From contig BNBP01000023.1 in assembly GCA_014656015.1 (NCBI GenBank), forward strand, positions 30,130 to 94,129: a stretch of DNA of 64,000 nt. The letters run 5' to 3'. The DNA is from Streptomyces griseoaurantiacus (GTDB taxonomy: Bacteria; Actinomycetota; Actinomycetes; Streptomycetales; Streptomycetaceae). The position numbers and the translations under genes are program-made. This document shows positions 44,031-53,535 of this stretch, one piece after another (within the stretch, counting starts at the first letter, position 1; each line of letters starts with the position of its first letter). Below the pieces are notes generated by a model that was not told the DNA's origin, ran no database searches, and was given only the letters and a program-made list of their open reading frames with translations.

Positions 44031-44741
44031 ATGACGAGCAGAGCCGACGCGGACAGCGGGCGCCCCGACGGGAGCGCGGGGAAGGACGCGGCCGAGGGAC
44101 GGCCGGCCGCACCCCCGCGGCCGTCCCGCCCCGCCGACCCGAAGCCCCGGTCGCGCCGGGCACCGGCCGGGGCCGCCGTGCTGCGGCCCGAGGTCACCGA
44201 GGCGATCCGCGCGGCCGTCTTCGAGGAACTCGCGGCTGTCGGCTACGCGCGGATGTCCATCGAGGGCATCGCCCGCCGGGCCGGCGTCGGCAAGACAGCG
44301 GTGTACCGGCGCTGGCGCTCCAAGCTGCACCTCGTCCTCGACCTGGTCTCGGCCCTCGCGGTGCAGGGCCTGCCCGCCCCGGACACCGGCTCCCTGGAGG
44401 CGGACCTGCGACTGCTGTACGAGGTGACCTCGCGCGCCCTGCGCCACCCGGTGGCCGGCCAGATCCTGCCCGACCTCCAGGCCGAGGCGGCCCGCAACCC
44501 GGAGATCGCCGAGGCGCTGCAGAAGGCGCTGCGGGAGGGCCAGCAGTCGGTGACCCGGGGCATCGTGGCGGCGGCGAGGACCCGCGGTGAGATCCGTGCC
44601 TCCGCCGACGAGAGCCTGGCCCTGGACCTCATCTCCGGGCCGCTGTACTGGCGGGCGGTCGTGGCCCGCGAGCCGAAGCTGCCGAAGCACTACCTGCCGA
44701 GCCTGGCCCGGGCGACGGCGGGGGCGCTGAAGGCGCTCTGA
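44031..44741 (+). CDS. TetR-family transcriptional regulator
   Basis: A 236-residue repressor. A disordered Arg/Pro/Ala-rich head (about 50 residues) precedes the helix-turn-helix FEELAAVGYARMSIEGIARRAGVGKTAVYRRWRSKLHL, followed by the ligand domain with ALDLISGPLYWRAVVAREPK. That C-terminal pattern matches TetR_C_16-like regulators. The ATG at 44031 was chosen after GGGCCGC; an upstream ATG also exists. It is divergent from the tagG-like gene, which is its most likely target. Confidence 0.87.
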   Translation: MTSRADADSGRPDGSAGKDAAEGRPAAPPRPSRPADPKPRSRRAPAGAAVLRPEVTEAIRAAVFEELAAVGYARMSIEGIARRAGVGKTAVYRRWRSKLHLVLDLVSALAVQGLPAPDTGSLEADLRLLYEVTSRALRHPVAGQILPDLQAEAARNPEIAEALQKALREGQQSVTRGIVAAARTRGEIRASADESLALDLISGPLYWRAVVAREPKLPKHYLPSLARATAGALKAL

Positions 44742-44765
44742 GTCCCCGGCCACGCGGGGGCGCGG

Positions 44766-45761
44766 CTACCGGGGCCCGCCGGGGAGGGCGCCGGCTCGCG
44801 CACCCTCCCGCCCGGCTCCCGCGCCCTCCCGCCCGGCTCGCGCACCCTCCCGCCCGGCTCCCGCGCTCTCCCGCCACGCCCCCGGCGGAATCCCCGTCTG
44901 CCTGCGGAAGAACGTCGTGAAGTTCCCGGCGTCGGCGAACCCGAGCCGCCGGGCGCAGCCCGCCACCGGCACGTCGGTGTGCGCGAGGATCCGCTTCGCC
45001 TCCAGCAGCACCCGCTGGTCGAGGAAGGCCTTGGCCCCCTCGCCCGTCACCGCCCGCGTCGCCCGGGTGAGCGTGCGCACGTCGTGGCCGAGGGCACGGG
45101 CGTAGTCGGTGACGTGGTGCCAGTCGGCGAAGTGCTCCTCGACGGCGGTCCGGTAGGCGCGGAAGACCTCCGCGTGCCGCCCGCCGGACGGTGCCGTGCC
45201 CCCGGCGCCGCGTCCGTCGCCGTCCGCCTCGCCCGGCCCGGCCCCGGTCCCGGCCGGCAGGACCCGCAGCAGCAGCGCCGCCAGCAGGTGGGAGAGCAGT
45301 TCCCCGGAGGCGCGGGCCGGCGTCACCGCCACCGCCCGGTGCTCCCGGCCGAGGTGCCCGGCGGCGAGCAGCGCGAGGTCCAGGCGTGGTGCGTCCAGCT
45401 CCCAGCACACCGGGGCGGCGGCCTCGGCCGCGGTGAAGCCGGGCAGGAACGCGGGCCGGAAGAGCACCAGCGGACCGTCGACCGTCTCGACGTCGCTCCA
45501 GCGGTGCACCGTGCCGGGCCGGATCCACACGACGGAGCCCTCGCGGAGGCCGTGGGCGCGGAAATCGGCCTCGTGGCCGCCCGTCCCGGAGCCGACCAGG
45601 GCGAGGACGTGGAAGTCGGGGCGCTGCGGGAGCGTCCGGCGGCGCTGCGGGTCCATGGCCCGCAGCGCGGCGAAGTCCAGCACCTCCACCCCGTACGGCG
45701 AGCCGACGGCGGGCAGGTACCGCAACCGCCGGACCGCGAGGTGTCCGTTTTCCACAACCAT
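44766..45761 (-). CDS. AraC-family regulator with N-terminal cupin-like sensor
   Basis: A 331-residue regulator. The sensor part includes FHVLALVGSGTGGHEADFRAHGLREGSVVWIRPGTVHRW (AraC_binding-like). The C-terminal double HTH is VTDYARALGHDVRTLTRATRAVTGEGAKAFLDQRVLLEAKRILAHTDVPVAGCARRLGFADAGNFTTFFRRQTGIPPGAWR. The tail carries four 21-bp-encoded GREGARA-type repeats. AAGGGA fixes the ATG at 45761. It is divergent from an alpha/beta hydrolase gene across 103 bp and most likely controls it. Confidence 0.88.
   Translation of the reverse strand: MVVENGHLAVRRLRYLPAVGSPYGVEVLDFAALRAMDPQRRRTLPQRPDFHVLALVGSGTGGHEADFRAHGLREGSVVWIRPGTVHRWSDVETVDGPLVLFRPAFLPGFTAAEAAAPVCWELDAPRLDLALLAAGHLGREHRAVAVTPARASGELLSHLLAALLLRVLPAGTGAGPGEADGDGRGAGGTAPSGGRHAEVFRAYRTAVEEHFADWHHVTDYARALGHDVRTLTRATRAVTGEGAKAFLDQRVLLEAKRILAHTDVPVAGCARRLGFADAGNFTTFFRRQTGIPPGAWRESAGAGREGARAGREGAGAGREGARAGALPGGPR
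44793..44876. repeat. 21-bp tandem repeats in the AraC 3' end
   Basis: Four units of 21 bp in an alternating A-B-A-B pattern (44793, 44814, 44835, 44856), each encoding a 7-residue REGAxAG unit at the regulator C-terminus. Confidence 0.88.
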
Positions 45762-45864
45762 CGTGTCCCTTTCCACCGGGAAGCGTACGACCGCGTGCGT
45801 AGCGTCGACAGTGCGCGCGACGGCAGGGAAGCGTCGTGGAGGCATCACAGGAGGAGACGTCGTC

Positions 45865-46713
45865 ATGACGGAATCGACAAGCCCGGCGGGCACGGCACAC
45901 CTGACCGGGACGAGGAGGACCGTGCCCGTGCGGGGCGGCGCCCTGGAGGTGCGCCTTTGCGAGGGCGCCGGACCGGCGCTGGTCTTCGCCCACTACTGGG
46001 GCGGCACCGCCGGCACCTGGGACGGCGTGCTGCGCCGACTCCCGCCCGGCCGGGCGACCGTCCGCTTCGACCAGCGGGGCTGGGGCGCCTCGCGCGCGCT
46101 GCCGGGACCGTACGGGCTCGAACAGAGCGCGGACGATCTGGCCGCGGTGGCCGAGACGTGCGTACCGGGACCGTACGTGCTCGTCGGCCACTCGATGGGC
46201 GGCAAGGCGAGCCTGCTCCTCGCGGGCCGCCGCCCGGCCGGGCTCGCCGGTCTCGTGCTCCTCGCCCCCGCCCCGCCCCGGCCGCCCGCCGGGGTCACCG
46301 AGGAGTACCGGCAGGGCCTGTCCCACGCCTACGACGCGCCCGCGACGGTCGAGCACGCCCTCGACCACGTCCTGACCGCCGCTCCCCTGGCCGCCGAGGC
46401 GCGTGCCGCCGCCGTGCGCGACAGCCTCTCCGCCGGGGAGGAGGCCCGCCGCGCGTGGCCGCTGCACGGCATCGCCGAGGACATCACCGGCGCGGTGGGC
46501 GGCATCGAGGTGCCGGTGACCGTCCTGGCGGCGGAGCACGACCTCGTCGAGCCGCCGGAGGTGCTGCGCGCGCACCTCCTGCCGTACGTCCCGCACGCCG
46601 AGCTGGTCACGGTGCCCGCATCCGGGCACCTGCTGCCCCTGGAGGCCCCCGCCGCCGTCGCGGCCGCGCTCACGGACTTCCTGGCCCGGCTCCCCGGCCG
46701 CTCCGCGGGGTGA
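45865..46713 (+). CDS. Alpha/beta hydrolase
   Basis: A 282-residue hydrolase. The oxyanion region is LVFAHYWGGTAGTWDGVLRRLP, the nucleophile elbow is GHSMGGKAS, the acid is in AAEHDLVEP and the His in PASGHLLPLEAP. This is the epoxide hydrolase/esterase-like arrangement. AGGAGGAG precedes the ATG at 45865. No signal peptide. It is divergent from the AraC gene, which probably regulates it. The tail of the membrane protein gene overlaps its 3' end by 44 nt in the opposite direction. Confidence 0.88.
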   Translation: MTESTSPAGTAHLTGTRRTVPVRGGALEVRLCEGAGPALVFAHYWGGTAGTWDGVLRRLPPGRATVRFDQRGWGASRALPGPYGLEQSADDLAAVAETCVPGPYVLVGHSMGGKASLLLAGRRPAGLAGLVLLAPAPPRPPAGVTEEYRQGLSHAYDAPATVEHALDHVLTAAPLAAEARAAAVRDSLSAGEEARRAWPLHGIAEDITGAVGGIEVPVTVLAAEHDLVEPPEVLRAHLLPYVPHAELVTVPASGHLLPLEAPAAVAAALTDFLARLPGRSAG

Positions 46714-48250
46714 CGACCGCGTACAGGACCGCGCCGTCCGGTCCGGCGGCCGCCCGGCGCAGCCCGGCCGGCGGGGCCCCGTAGCCCCGGCCCCACACGA
46801 CCCACCGCACGCCGTACCGCCGCAGGACGGCGCGCCGGGCGGCCGGGGAGGTGCCCGGCGCGTAGTACCGGCGCACCGCGGCGAGCCGCTCCGCCTCGTC
46901 GGCCAGGAACACGTCCGGGTAGCCGGGTGCGACGGTGTACGCCCCGTACGCCGGGATGCGCCGGGCCGGCCCCGTGCGGGCCAGCACCACGTCCCCGTAG
47001 CGCACCGGAGGCGTGATCCAGCCGTAGCCCGGCCAGGGCTCGGGGCTCCGCGCGAGGACCGCGGCCGGCAGCGCCCGGCGCGGCACGGCGTACCCCAGGA
47101 CCCCCACCTGCGCCCACGCGCCCGCGGCGAGCGCGGCCCCGAGCACCAGCGCGAGGGCCGCCCGCCCCCACCTCCGCAGCCGGCCCCACGCCTCGCAGGT
47201 CTCCACCGCCACCGCGAGCTGCGCCGGGATCAGCACCCCGGGCAGCACCCGTCCCCAGGACCAGTGCCCGGTCAGTCCTCCCGCGGTGAAGACGAGTACG
47301 GCGAGCGCGCAGAAGACCACGAGCGCGTCCCACCGCGCGCGGCGGGCCCGTACGAGGAGGGCGGCGAGGCCGAGGAGCACCAGCCCGTAGCGGGGCAGCA
47401 GGTCCTCGTAGAGGGGCCGGTGGACCGCCTCCAGACCGCCGCCCGCGCGCAGCAGGGAGAAGAAGTCGTAGTAGGGCCAGAGCCACAGCAGCAGCGCCCC
47501 GAGCGCGGCGCCCGCCAGGGGCCGGACGCCGAGGGGACGCACGCCGAGGGGACGTCCGGGGGTGGCGGCGGCGCGGGCGGAGACCAGCACCCCCACCGCC
47601 CCCAGGGTGGCGACCACACCCGTGAACTGGTGCACCAGCAGGATCACCGCCCACAGACCGCCCAGTCCCAGGAACGCCCCCCACCCCGCCCGGTCCCGCG
47701 CCGCCCGCGTGAGCAGCGCCCAGAAATGGAAGGACAGCCCGAGGGCCAGGGTGCTCGGATAGGCGATCGTGAGCGCCAGCGAGACCAGCCCGGGGAACCC
47801 GCTCCACGCGAAGTCCCGCACCCCCCACAGCAGCACCACGCACAGCACCGCCAGCGGCCCGGCCGCCCGGTGCCCGCAGAGCGTCCTCGCGTACCGCCAG
47901 ATCCCGGACACCAGCAGGGCGAGCGCGACCGCCGCCCCCGCCCGCAGCACGTTCCACACGGACAGCCCGGTCAGCCGGGCCAGGCAGCCGAGCAGCACCG
48001 TCCAGGGCGAGTAGTAGGGGCTGGGCGCGTCCGCCCGGACCAGCGGATCGCCGGGACGCGGCAGGGCGTGCCGCAGCCGCTCCACGGTCGCCGCGTGCAT
48101 CCCGAGGTCCCCGATCCACGGCAGCCGCAGGATCACCAGCGCCAGGAGCAGGACGAGCAGCACGACCGCCGCGCGCAGTGCCCCGAGGGCCCGGGAGGGG
48201 CGGGTCACCGGAGTGCCGCGGACTCTCCCGGCGAAGACGCTGACAGTCAC
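46670..48250 (-). CDS. Multi-pass membrane protein, glycosyltransferase-like
   Basis: A 526-residue integral membrane protein with about ten segments. TM1 (AVVLLVLLLALVILRLPWIGD) is followed by an acid-containing loop (DLGMHAATVERLRHALPRPGDPLVRADAPSPYYSPW) that recalls GT-C-type polyprenyl-linked glycosyltransferases. The C-terminal 120 residues are soluble (PVRYGDVVLARTGPARRIPAYGAYTVAPGYPDVFLAD, RRYGVRWVVWGRGYG). The GTG at 48250 is the likely start; the frame runs on to 48415 without support. It overlaps the convergent hydrolase gene. Function not proven. Confidence 0.72.
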   Translation of the reverse strand: MTVSVFAGRVRGTPVTRPSRALGALRAAVVLLVLLLALVILRLPWIGDLGMHAATVERLRHALPRPGDPLVRADAPSPYYSPWTVLLGCLARLTGLSVWNVLRAGAAVALALLVSGIWRYARTLCGHRAAGPLAVLCVVLLWGVRDFAWSGFPGLVSLALTIAYPSTLALGLSFHFWALLTRAARDRAGWGAFLGLGGLWAVILLVHQFTGVVATLGAVGVLVSARAAATPGRPLGVRPLGVRPLAGAALGALLLWLWPYYDFFSLLRAGGGLEAVHRPLYEDLLPRYGLVLLGLAALLVRARRARWDALVVFCALAVLVFTAGGLTGHWSWGRVLPGVLIPAQLAVAVETCEAWGRLRRWGRAALALVLGAALAAGAWAQVGVLGYAVPRRALPAAVLARSPEPWPGYGWITPPVRYGDVVLARTGPARRIPAYGAYTVAPGYPDVFLADEAERLAAVRRYYAPGTSPAARRAVLRRYGVRWVVWGRGYGAPPAGLRRAAAGPDGAVLYAVVTPRSGRGAGPGSP

Positions 48251-48388
48251 GGGTCCGGAACCTCCAGCCGCCGCGGGGGCGATGAGGAGGACAGCGGTGA
48301 AGATATGTCCTCTTTGACTGGAGATGGTAGATATCCCGCCGGGGTTCCCCAAGGACCCGGCGGGCGGGGCCCGGCGGAAAACGCCGAA

Positions 48389-48412
48389 GGGCGCCCTCCG
48401 AGGAGGGCGCCC
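48389..48412 (-). terminator. Hairpin terminator after NAD-GDH
   Basis: An 11-bp perfect stem (GGGCGCCCTCC / GGAGGGCGCCC) with a very short loop, 45 bp past the stop of the dehydrogenase gene. Confidence 0.6.
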
Positions 48413-48456
48413 CACGATGTGTCCCGCGTCAACGGGTCAACGGGTCGACCGGTCAG

Positions 48457-51400
48457 TCAGCTGTGCGAGCGCAGCAGCGTCCGCATCGTCCGCATGGCCA
48501 CCGACAGGTTCGCCAGGTCGAAGGAGTCCGAGCTCTGGATCTCCTCCAGCGTGGTGCGGGCCCGGCCGAGCAGCGCCGCGTTCTTCTCCTGCCATGTCTC
48601 GAACCGCTGCTCCGGCGTGGAGGTGCCGTTGCCGACGGTCAGGATGTCCGAGGTGAGCGCCGAGTGGGCCGCGTACAGGTCCTCGCGGATCGCCGCGCGG
48701 GCCATCGACTGCCAGCGGTCCGCACGCGGCAGTTCGATGATGCGGTCCATCAGCCGGGTGATGTTCAGCCGGTCGGCGAGGTCGTAGTACACCTCGGCGA
48801 CTGCCATCGGCTCCTTGCCGGTGCGGTCGGCGACGGAGACGATGTCGAGCGTCGGGAAGGCCGAGGAGAACCCGGCCACCCGGGTGGCCAGCTCGTCCGG
48901 CACGCCGGCACCCGCCAGCTCGTCGTAGATCTTCTGGTACCACTCGGCGTCCACGCCGCGCAGCAGCTTGGGCAGCTGCGACCAGACCTGGTCGACGCGC
49001 TCCTGGAAGAACTCGATGGTCTCGCCGAGTTCGAGCGGCTGCGGCCGGTTGTTGAGCAGCCAGCGCGTGCCGCGCTCGACGAGGCGCCGGGAGTGCAGCC
49101 GGATCCGGGTCTGCACCTCGGCGTCGACCTTGTTGTCGAGCTCCTCGACCGCGTCCCACACCTCGGCGGAGCGGAAGATGGCGCGCGCGACGGTCTGCGC
49201 CCGCACGATCTCCTCCAGCGAGGCGCCCGTCTCCTCGCGCAGCCGGTGCAGATAGGTGGTACCGCCGGTGTTGACGGTGTCGTTGACCAGGACGGTCGTG
49301 ATGATCTCGCGCCGCAGCGGGTGGCTCTCGATCGCCTCGGCGAACTTCTCGCGCAGGGCGCTCGGGAAGTAGGCGTGCAGCAGACCGCGCAGGTACGCGT
49401 CGTCCGGCAGCGTGGTGGCCAGCAGCTCCTCGGCGACCGTGATCTTCGTGTACGCCAGCAGGACGGCCGTCTCGGGGCCGGTGAGGCCGTTGCCGGCGCT
49501 CAGCCGCTCACGGATCTGCCGGTCCGTGGGCAGGAACTCCAGGGCCCGGTCGAGGTGACCGGCCCGCACCAGGTGGCGGATGAACCGCTGCTGGGCGTGG
49601 AGCATGTCCTTGGACTGGGCGAGCGCGTTGGCCAGGGCCAGGTTCTGCGCGTAGTTGTTGCGCAGCACCAGCCGGCCGACCTCGTCGGTCATGCCCGCGA
49701 GGACCTTGTTGCGCTGCTTGACGGTGAGGTCGCCCTCGCGGACCAGGCCGTTGAGCAGGATCTTGATGTTCACCTCGTGGTCGGAGGTGTCCACGCCGGC
49801 GCTGTTGTCGATGGCGTCGGTGTTGATCCGGCCGCCCCGGTTGGCGAACTCGATCCGGCCGAGCTGGGTGCAGCCCAGGTTGCCGCCCTCGCCGACGACC
49901 TGGACGCGCAGGTCCCCGCCGTCGACGCGGATGGCGTCGTTGGCCTTGTCGCCGACGTCGGCGTGCGACTCGGTGGAGGCCTTGACGTAGGTGCCGATGC
50001 CGCCGTTCCACAACAGGTCGACCGGCGCCTGGAGGATCGCCTTCATCAGCTCCGCCGGGGTCATCTTGCTGACCTTGCCCTCGATGCCGAGGGCCTCGCG
50101 GATCTGTGCGTTGACCGGGATCGACTTGGCGCTGCGCGGGAAGATCCCGCCGCCGGCCGACAGCAGCTCGGTGTTGTAGTCGGCCCAGGAGGAGCGGGGC
50201 AGCTCGAACATGCGGCGGCGCTCCGCGTAGGAGGTGGCCGCGTCCGGGTTCGGGTCGAGGAAGATGTGCCGGTGGTCGAAGGCGGCGACCAGGCGGATGT
50301 GCTCGCTGAGCAGCATGCCGTTGCCGAACACGTCGCCGGACATGTCGCCGACGCCGACGACCGTGAAGTCCTCGCTCTGGGTGTCCACCCCCAGCTCCCG
50401 GAAGTGCCGCTTGACGGACTCCCAGGCGCCGCGGGCGGTGATGCCCATGCCCTTGTGGTCGTAGCCGGCCGAACCGCCGGAGGCGAAGGCGTCGCCGAGC
50501 CAGAAGTTGTACGACTCGGCGACCTCGTTGGCGATGTCGGAGAAGGTCGCGGTGCCCTTGTCGGCGGCGACGACGAGGTAGGTGTCGTCCTCGTCGTGCC
50601 GGACGACGTCCGCGGGGTGCACGACCTCGCCGGTCACCATGTTGTCGGTGATGTCGAGCAGCGCCGAGATGAACGTCTTGTAGCTGGCGATGCCCTCGGC
50701 CAGCCAGGCGTCGCGGTCGACGGAGGGGTCGGGGAGCTGCTTGGCGACGAAGCCGCCCTTGGCGCCCACCGGCACGATCACCGTGTTCTTGACCATCTGC
50801 GCCTTGACCAGGCCGAGGATCTCGGTGCGGAAGTCCTCGCGCCGGTCGGACCAGCGCAGACCGCCGCGCGCGACCTTGCCGAAGCGCAGGTGCACGCCCT
50901 CGACGCGCGGCGAGTACACCCAGATCTCGTAGGCCGGGCGGGGCGCCGGGAGGTCCGGGATGGCCTGCGGGTCGAACTTCATGGACACGTAGTCGTGCGG
51001 CGTGCCGTCCGAGGCGTGCTGGAAGAAGTTGGTGCGCAGCGTCGCCTTGATGACGGTGAGGAAGGAGCGCAGGATGCGGTCCTCGTCGAGGGAGGCGACC
51101 TTGTCGAGCGCGGCGTCGAGCTCCTCCAGGAGGGCGTCGACGATCTCGTGCCCGGCGCGCTGCCGCTCGGGCGACATCCGCGCCTCGAACAGGGAGACGA
51201 GCAGCCGGGTGGTGTGGACGTTGTTGCGGAGAGTGGTCTCCATGTAGTCCTGGCTGAACGTGGACCCGGCCTGGCGCAGGTACTTGGCGTACGCGCGCAG
51301 CACCATCGCCTGCCGCCAGCTCAGCCCGGCGCTGAGGACGAGGGCGTTGAACCCGTCGTTCTCGGCACGGCCGGTCCAGGTCGCGGCGAAGGCGTCCTGG

Positions 51401-53535
51401 ACGCGCTCGCGGGCGTCGTCGCCCAGGTGCTCGCCGCCGTTCTGCGCGGGCATGCGCAGCCCGAAGTCGTAGATCCAGGCGGTGGTGCGGTCGGCGCAGC
51501 GCAGCTCGTAGGGGCGTTCGTCGGTGACCTCGACGCCCAGCAGGCTCAGCACCGGCAGCACCCGGGAGAGGGAGACGGAGCCGCCCCGCCGGTAGATCTT
51601 GAAGCGGCGCTCGGCGGCGCCGGCGCCCACCGGCTCGTAGAGGCTGAGCGCGAAGTCCTTCTCGTCGTCGAGCTGCTCGAGGTGGACGAGGTCGGCGACG
51701 GCGGCCCGGGGGCTGTGGTCGGCCTTGTAGCCCTCGGGGAAGGCGCTTCCGTACCGGCGCAGCAGGGCGGCGGCGCGCTCCTCGCCGAGTTCGGCGTTGA
51801 GCGCCTCGGAGAAGCCGTCGGCCCAGGAGCGGGCGGCCTCGGCGAGCCGGGACTCGATGCGGTCCTTGTCGGCGTCGGACAGCTCGGGCAGTTCGGTGCC
51901 CTGCGGTACGCGGACCACGAAGTGCAGCCGGGACAGGATCGACTCGGTGTTCCAGGCGGTGAAGTCGACGCTGGTGCCGCCGAGCTCCTCCTTCAGGATG
52001 TCGATGATCCGCAGCCGCACGCCCGTGGTGTAGCGGTCGCGCGGGAGGTAGACGAGGGCGGAGTAGTAGCGCCCGTACTCGTCCTGCCGCAGGTAGAGCC
52101 GGAGCCGGCGGCGTTCCTGGAGGTAGAGCACCGAGGTGGCGATGGCCCGCAGCTCGTCCGGCGGCGTCTGGAACAGCTCGTCGCGCGGGTACGTCTCCAG
52201 GATCTGCGTCAGGTCGCGCCCGTCATGGCTGTTGGGCGAGAAGCCGGCGCCCCGCAGCACCTCCTCCACCTTGCGGCGGATCACCGGGACCCGGCGGACC
52301 GACTCGGTGTAGGCGGCGGAGGAGAACAGACCGAGGAAGCGGCGCTCACCGGTGACGTTGCCCTCGGCGTCGAACTTCTTGACGCCGACGTAGTCCAGGT
52401 AGGACGGCCGGTGCACGGTGGCGCGGCTGTTGGCCTTGGTCAGGACGAGCAGCTTGTGCTCGCGGGCCTTGGCGCGGGCGTCGGCCGGCAGGCGCTCGAA
52501 GGAGGGGCTGACCGGGTGGCCCTCCTCGTCGGCGTGGTGCGGGTCCGCGCGCAGTATGCCGAGCCCGGTGCCGGGGACGGCGCTCAGCGCGTCCTCGCCG
52601 CGCAGCTCGTACTCCCGGTAGCCCAGGAAGGTGAAGTGGTCGTCGGCGAGCCAGTGCAGCAGCTCGCGGGCCTCCTCCACCTGCTGCTCCGGCAGGTCGG
52701 CCGGGAGCGGCTCGCCGGACAGCTCGTCGGCGAGGCGGGAGGCGGTGTTCCGCATCTTCTCCCAGTCCTCGACGGCCTCGCGGACGTCGGACAGGACGCG
52801 CAGCAGGTCGGCGGTGATCTGCTTGAGATCGGCGCGGTCGGTCTCGCGGTCGATCTCGACGTGGATCCACGACTCGACCGCCGCGTCCGGCGGCAGGTCC
52901 CCGGTGGGCGGGGTGGACAGCACCTCCAGCAGCTTGCCGGTGACGTCGCGCCGCACGACGAACTGCGGGTGGACGACCACGTGGATGCCGCGGCCCTGGC
53001 GGGAGAGGTCGTTGGTGACGGAGTCGACGAGGAAGGGCATGTCGTCGGTGACCACCTCGACGACGGAGTGGCTGCAGGTCCAGCCGTTCTCCTCGACGGT
53101 GGGCGTGTGCACCCGCACGTTCGCGGTGCCCTGCGGGCGGGTCTCGGCCAGCCGGTAGTGCGAGACGGCGGCGCCGAACACGTCCACGGGGTCGCGGTCG
53201 GCGAGATCCTCGGGGGCGGTGTGCAGGTAGTAGCGCTGCAGGAACGACAGCACGGACTCGCTGTCGGAGGTGTCCGGGGCGCCGGGCGCCGGGCGGGCGG
53301 CGGTCCTGGAGGTCTTGGCGGAGGCGGTCTTCTTGGCGGCGGTCTTCTTGGGGGCGGTGGTCCTGGCAGCGGTCTTCTTCGAGGTCGTCGCCGGGGTGCC
53401 CGGGCTCGACGGGCCGTCCGGGGAGTCCTCGCCCGCCGGCCCGGTCGGTAGGTGCCCCCCGACCGGGCTGTTCTCAGCTACGCGAGCGGCCCTCTCGAGC
53501 AGCTCGGCCTTGGCTTCGTCCAGCTTGGTCTGCAT
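48457..53535 (-). CDS. gdhB: NAD-dependent glutamate dehydrogenase, large type
   Basis: A 1692-residue enzyme of the large NAD-GDH family (Bac_GDH) that converts glutamate to 2-oxoglutarate and ammonia. The catalytic core reads RGGLRWSDRREDFRTEILGLVKAQMVKNTVIVPVGAKGGFVAKQLP, with VGVGDMSGDVFGNGMLLS and the NAD-binding segment GGDLRVQVVGEGGNLGCTQLGR. ACT-like sensing segments occupy the first 700 residues. Residues about 51-81 form a Lys/Ala/Thr-rich stretch like histone H1 tails. GAGGACA precedes the ATG at 53535. The gdhB name follows S. coelicolor usage (recall). Confidence 0.92.
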   Translation of the reverse strand: MQTKLDEAKAELLERAARVAENSPVGGHLPTGPAGEDSPDGPSSPGTPATTSKKTAARTTAPKKTAAKKTASAKTSRTAARPAPGAPDTSDSESVLSFLQRYYLHTAPEDLADRDPVDVFGAAVSHYRLAETRPQGTANVRVHTPTVEENGWTCSHSVVEVVTDDMPFLVDSVTNDLSRQGRGIHVVVHPQFVVRRDVTGKLLEVLSTPPTGDLPPDAAVESWIHVEIDRETDRADLKQITADLLRVLSDVREAVEDWEKMRNTASRLADELSGEPLPADLPEQQVEEARELLHWLADDHFTFLGYREYELRGEDALSAVPGTGLGILRADPHHADEEGHPVSPSFERLPADARAKAREHKLLVLTKANSRATVHRPSYLDYVGVKKFDAEGNVTGERRFLGLFSSAAYTESVRRVPVIRRKVEEVLRGAGFSPNSHDGRDLTQILETYPRDELFQTPPDELRAIATSVLYLQERRRLRLYLRQDEYGRYYSALVYLPRDRYTTGVRLRIIDILKEELGGTSVDFTAWNTESILSRLHFVVRVPQGTELPELSDADKDRIESRLAEAARSWADGFSEALNAELGEERAAALLRRYGSAFPEGYKADHSPRAAVADLVHLEQLDDEKDFALSLYEPVGAGAAERRFKIYRRGGSVSLSRVLPVLSLLGVEVTDERPYELRCADRTTAWIYDFGLRMPAQNGGEHLGDDARERVQDAFAATWTGRAENDGFNALVLSAGLSWRQAMVLRAYAKYLRQAGSTFSQDYMETTLRNNVHTTRLLVSLFEARMSPERQRAGHEIVDALLEELDAALDKVASLDEDRILRSFLTVIKATLRTNFFQHASDGTPHDYVSMKFDPQAIPDLPAPRPAYEIWVYSPRVEGVHLRFGKVARGGLRWSDRREDFRTEILGLVKAQMVKNTVIVPVGAKGGFVAKQLPDPSVDRDAWLAEGIASYKTFISALLDITDNMVTGEVVHPADVVRHDEDDTYLVVAADKGTATFSDIANEVAESYNFWLGDAFASGGSAGYDHKGMGITARGAWESVKRHFRELGVDTQSEDFTVVGVGDMSGDVFGNGMLLSEHIRLVAAFDHRHIFLDPNPDAATSYAERRRMFELPRSSWADYNTELLSAGGGIFPRSAKSIPVNAQIREALGIEGKVSKMTPAELMKAILQAPVDLLWNGGIGTYVKASTESHADVGDKANDAIRVDGGDLRVQVVGEGGNLGCTQLGRIEFANRGGRINTDAIDNSAGVDTSDHEVNIKILLNGLVREGDLTVKQRNKVLAGMTDEVGRLVLRNNYAQNLALANALAQSKDMLHAQQRFIRHLVRAGHLDRALEFLPTDRQIRERLSAGNGLTGPETAVLLAYTKITVAEELLATTLPDDAYLRGLLHAYFPSALREKFAEAIESHPLRREIITTVLVNDTVNTGGTTYLHRLREETGASLEEIVRAQTVARAIFRSAEVWDAVEELDNKVDAEVQTRIRLHSRRLVERGTRWLLNNRPQPLELGETIEFFQERVDQVWSQLPKLLRGVDAEWYQKIYDELAGAGVPDELATRVAGFSSAFPTLDIVSVADRTGKEPMAVAEVYYDLADRLNITRLMDRIIELPRADRWQSMARAAIREDLYAAHSALTSDILTVGNGTSTPEQRFETWQEKNAALLGRARTTLEEIQSSDSFDLANLSVAMRTMRTLLRSHS

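Noticed and set aside
48463..53451. A 1662-residue plus-strand frame across NAD-GDH
   Set aside because: Antisense to a well-conserved enzyme; no start or motif.
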